From contig NZ_CP041217.1 in the NCBI RefSeq assembly GCF_006542275.1, positions 186,001-250,000 of the forward strand: a stretch of DNA of 64,000 bases, written 5' to 3'. Made by a program: the position numbers and the translations under genes. The notes below the pieces were generated by a model, which made no database searches, was not told the origin of the DNA, and saw only the letters and a list, made by a program, of their open reading frames with translations. Positions 63,870 to 64,000 of the stretch are shown here, in pieces. This stretch comes from Saccharibacillus brassicae (GTDB taxonomy: Bacteria > Bacillota > Bacilli > Paenibacillales > Paenibacillaceae). Numbering within the stretch: position 1 is the stretch's first letter; each line of letters opens with the position of its first letter.

Positions 63870-64000
63870 ATAAACTTCCCTCCGCTTTCCCGATAAGTTA
63901 AAATGAATATCATGAGCGGTTTGCGCGGCAGCCCGGCTCGACGGCAACCCGCCCCTTCTGCTTCTATCTTACTAGTAAACGTATAAAAAACCAAAAAAGG

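Noticed and set aside
1-64000. tRNA, rRNA or CRISPR loci
   Set aside because: No tRNA cloverleaf ends, rRNA signatures or repeat-spacer arrays were noticed on either strand; a tRNA or small RNA scan was not possible.
63880-64000. Possible Fur box upstream of the M20 peptidase gene (AATGAATATCAT)
   Set aside because: Too short and imperfect against the 19-bp Fur consensus; no other feature is seen in these last 130 bp.

Overview
The window looks like chromosome from a fairly GC-rich member of the Paenibacillaceae (Paenibacillus or Saccharibacillus type; genus inferred, not provable here). The evidence is gene order closely parallel to the Bacillus subtilis trp-aro-ndk-hep-mtrB-hbs-gpsA-der-cmk, resDE-rluB-scpAB-rib-ppiB-lysA and punA-xerD-fur-nudF blocks, Gram-positive ribosome binding sites, a T-box, an FMN riboswitch, TRAP (MtrB), and menaquinone genes of the futalosine type. 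Nearly all host genes lie on the minus strand.

Layout. 1-5 kb: start of trpE behind a TRAP-type attenuator, aroH-aroB-aroC, cheR and ndk. 4.8-10 kb: hepT-mqnA-ubiX-mqnP-menG-hepS, a menaquinone side-chain and futalosine-pathway cluster, then mtrB. 10-19 kb: hbs, a 2Fe-2S protein, gpsA, plsY, der, an S1-domain protein, cmk, a PilZ protein, prsW and mecA. 19.5-25 kb: a polysaccharide deacetylase lipoprotein, a phosphoesterase-TM protein-CPBP protease operon, and a T-box-controlled serA. 25-35 kb: glpK, resDE, rluB, scpAB and a riboflavin operon (ribE-ribBA-ribH, without ribD) under an FMN riboswitch. 57-64 kb: ppiB, lysA, punA, xerD, fur, nudF and an M20 peptidase.

36.5-57.4 kb is a defective, AT-rich siphovirus-like prophage inserted in ppiB. 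It duplicates 258 bp of the ppiB 3' end; the phage-borne copy, with its own terminator, rebuilds a full ppiB at the right end. The left arm has been lost: a large serine integrase without its catalytic domain abuts the tail end of a distal-tail gene, so lysogeny, replication, packaging, head and most tail genes are missing. What remains is tail tip and fibre genes (the tail-tip gene interrupted at a 10-unit pentanucleotide repeat, the fibre gene carrying several lesions), a lysis module, and cargo genes that are intact. The cargo comprises an MqsR/MqsA-Panacea-like toxin-antitoxin pair, a PemK-like pair, a GNAT acetyltransferase with a 50-residue partner, a sirtuin, an XRE-ImmA/IrrE regulator with an unknown 218-residue partner, a copper-amine-oxidase-type stalk protein, and a lipoprotein. 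Selective decay of virion genes beside intact cargo is the most striking feature of the window.

A second theme is absence. At many positions where spore-forming relatives carry sporulation or germination genes (next to hbs, prsW, rluB/scpB, lysA/punA and fur/xerD), this chromosome has only short intergenic gaps, which suggests an asporogenous lineage. All boundaries come from reading the sequence and translations; no database search was run.
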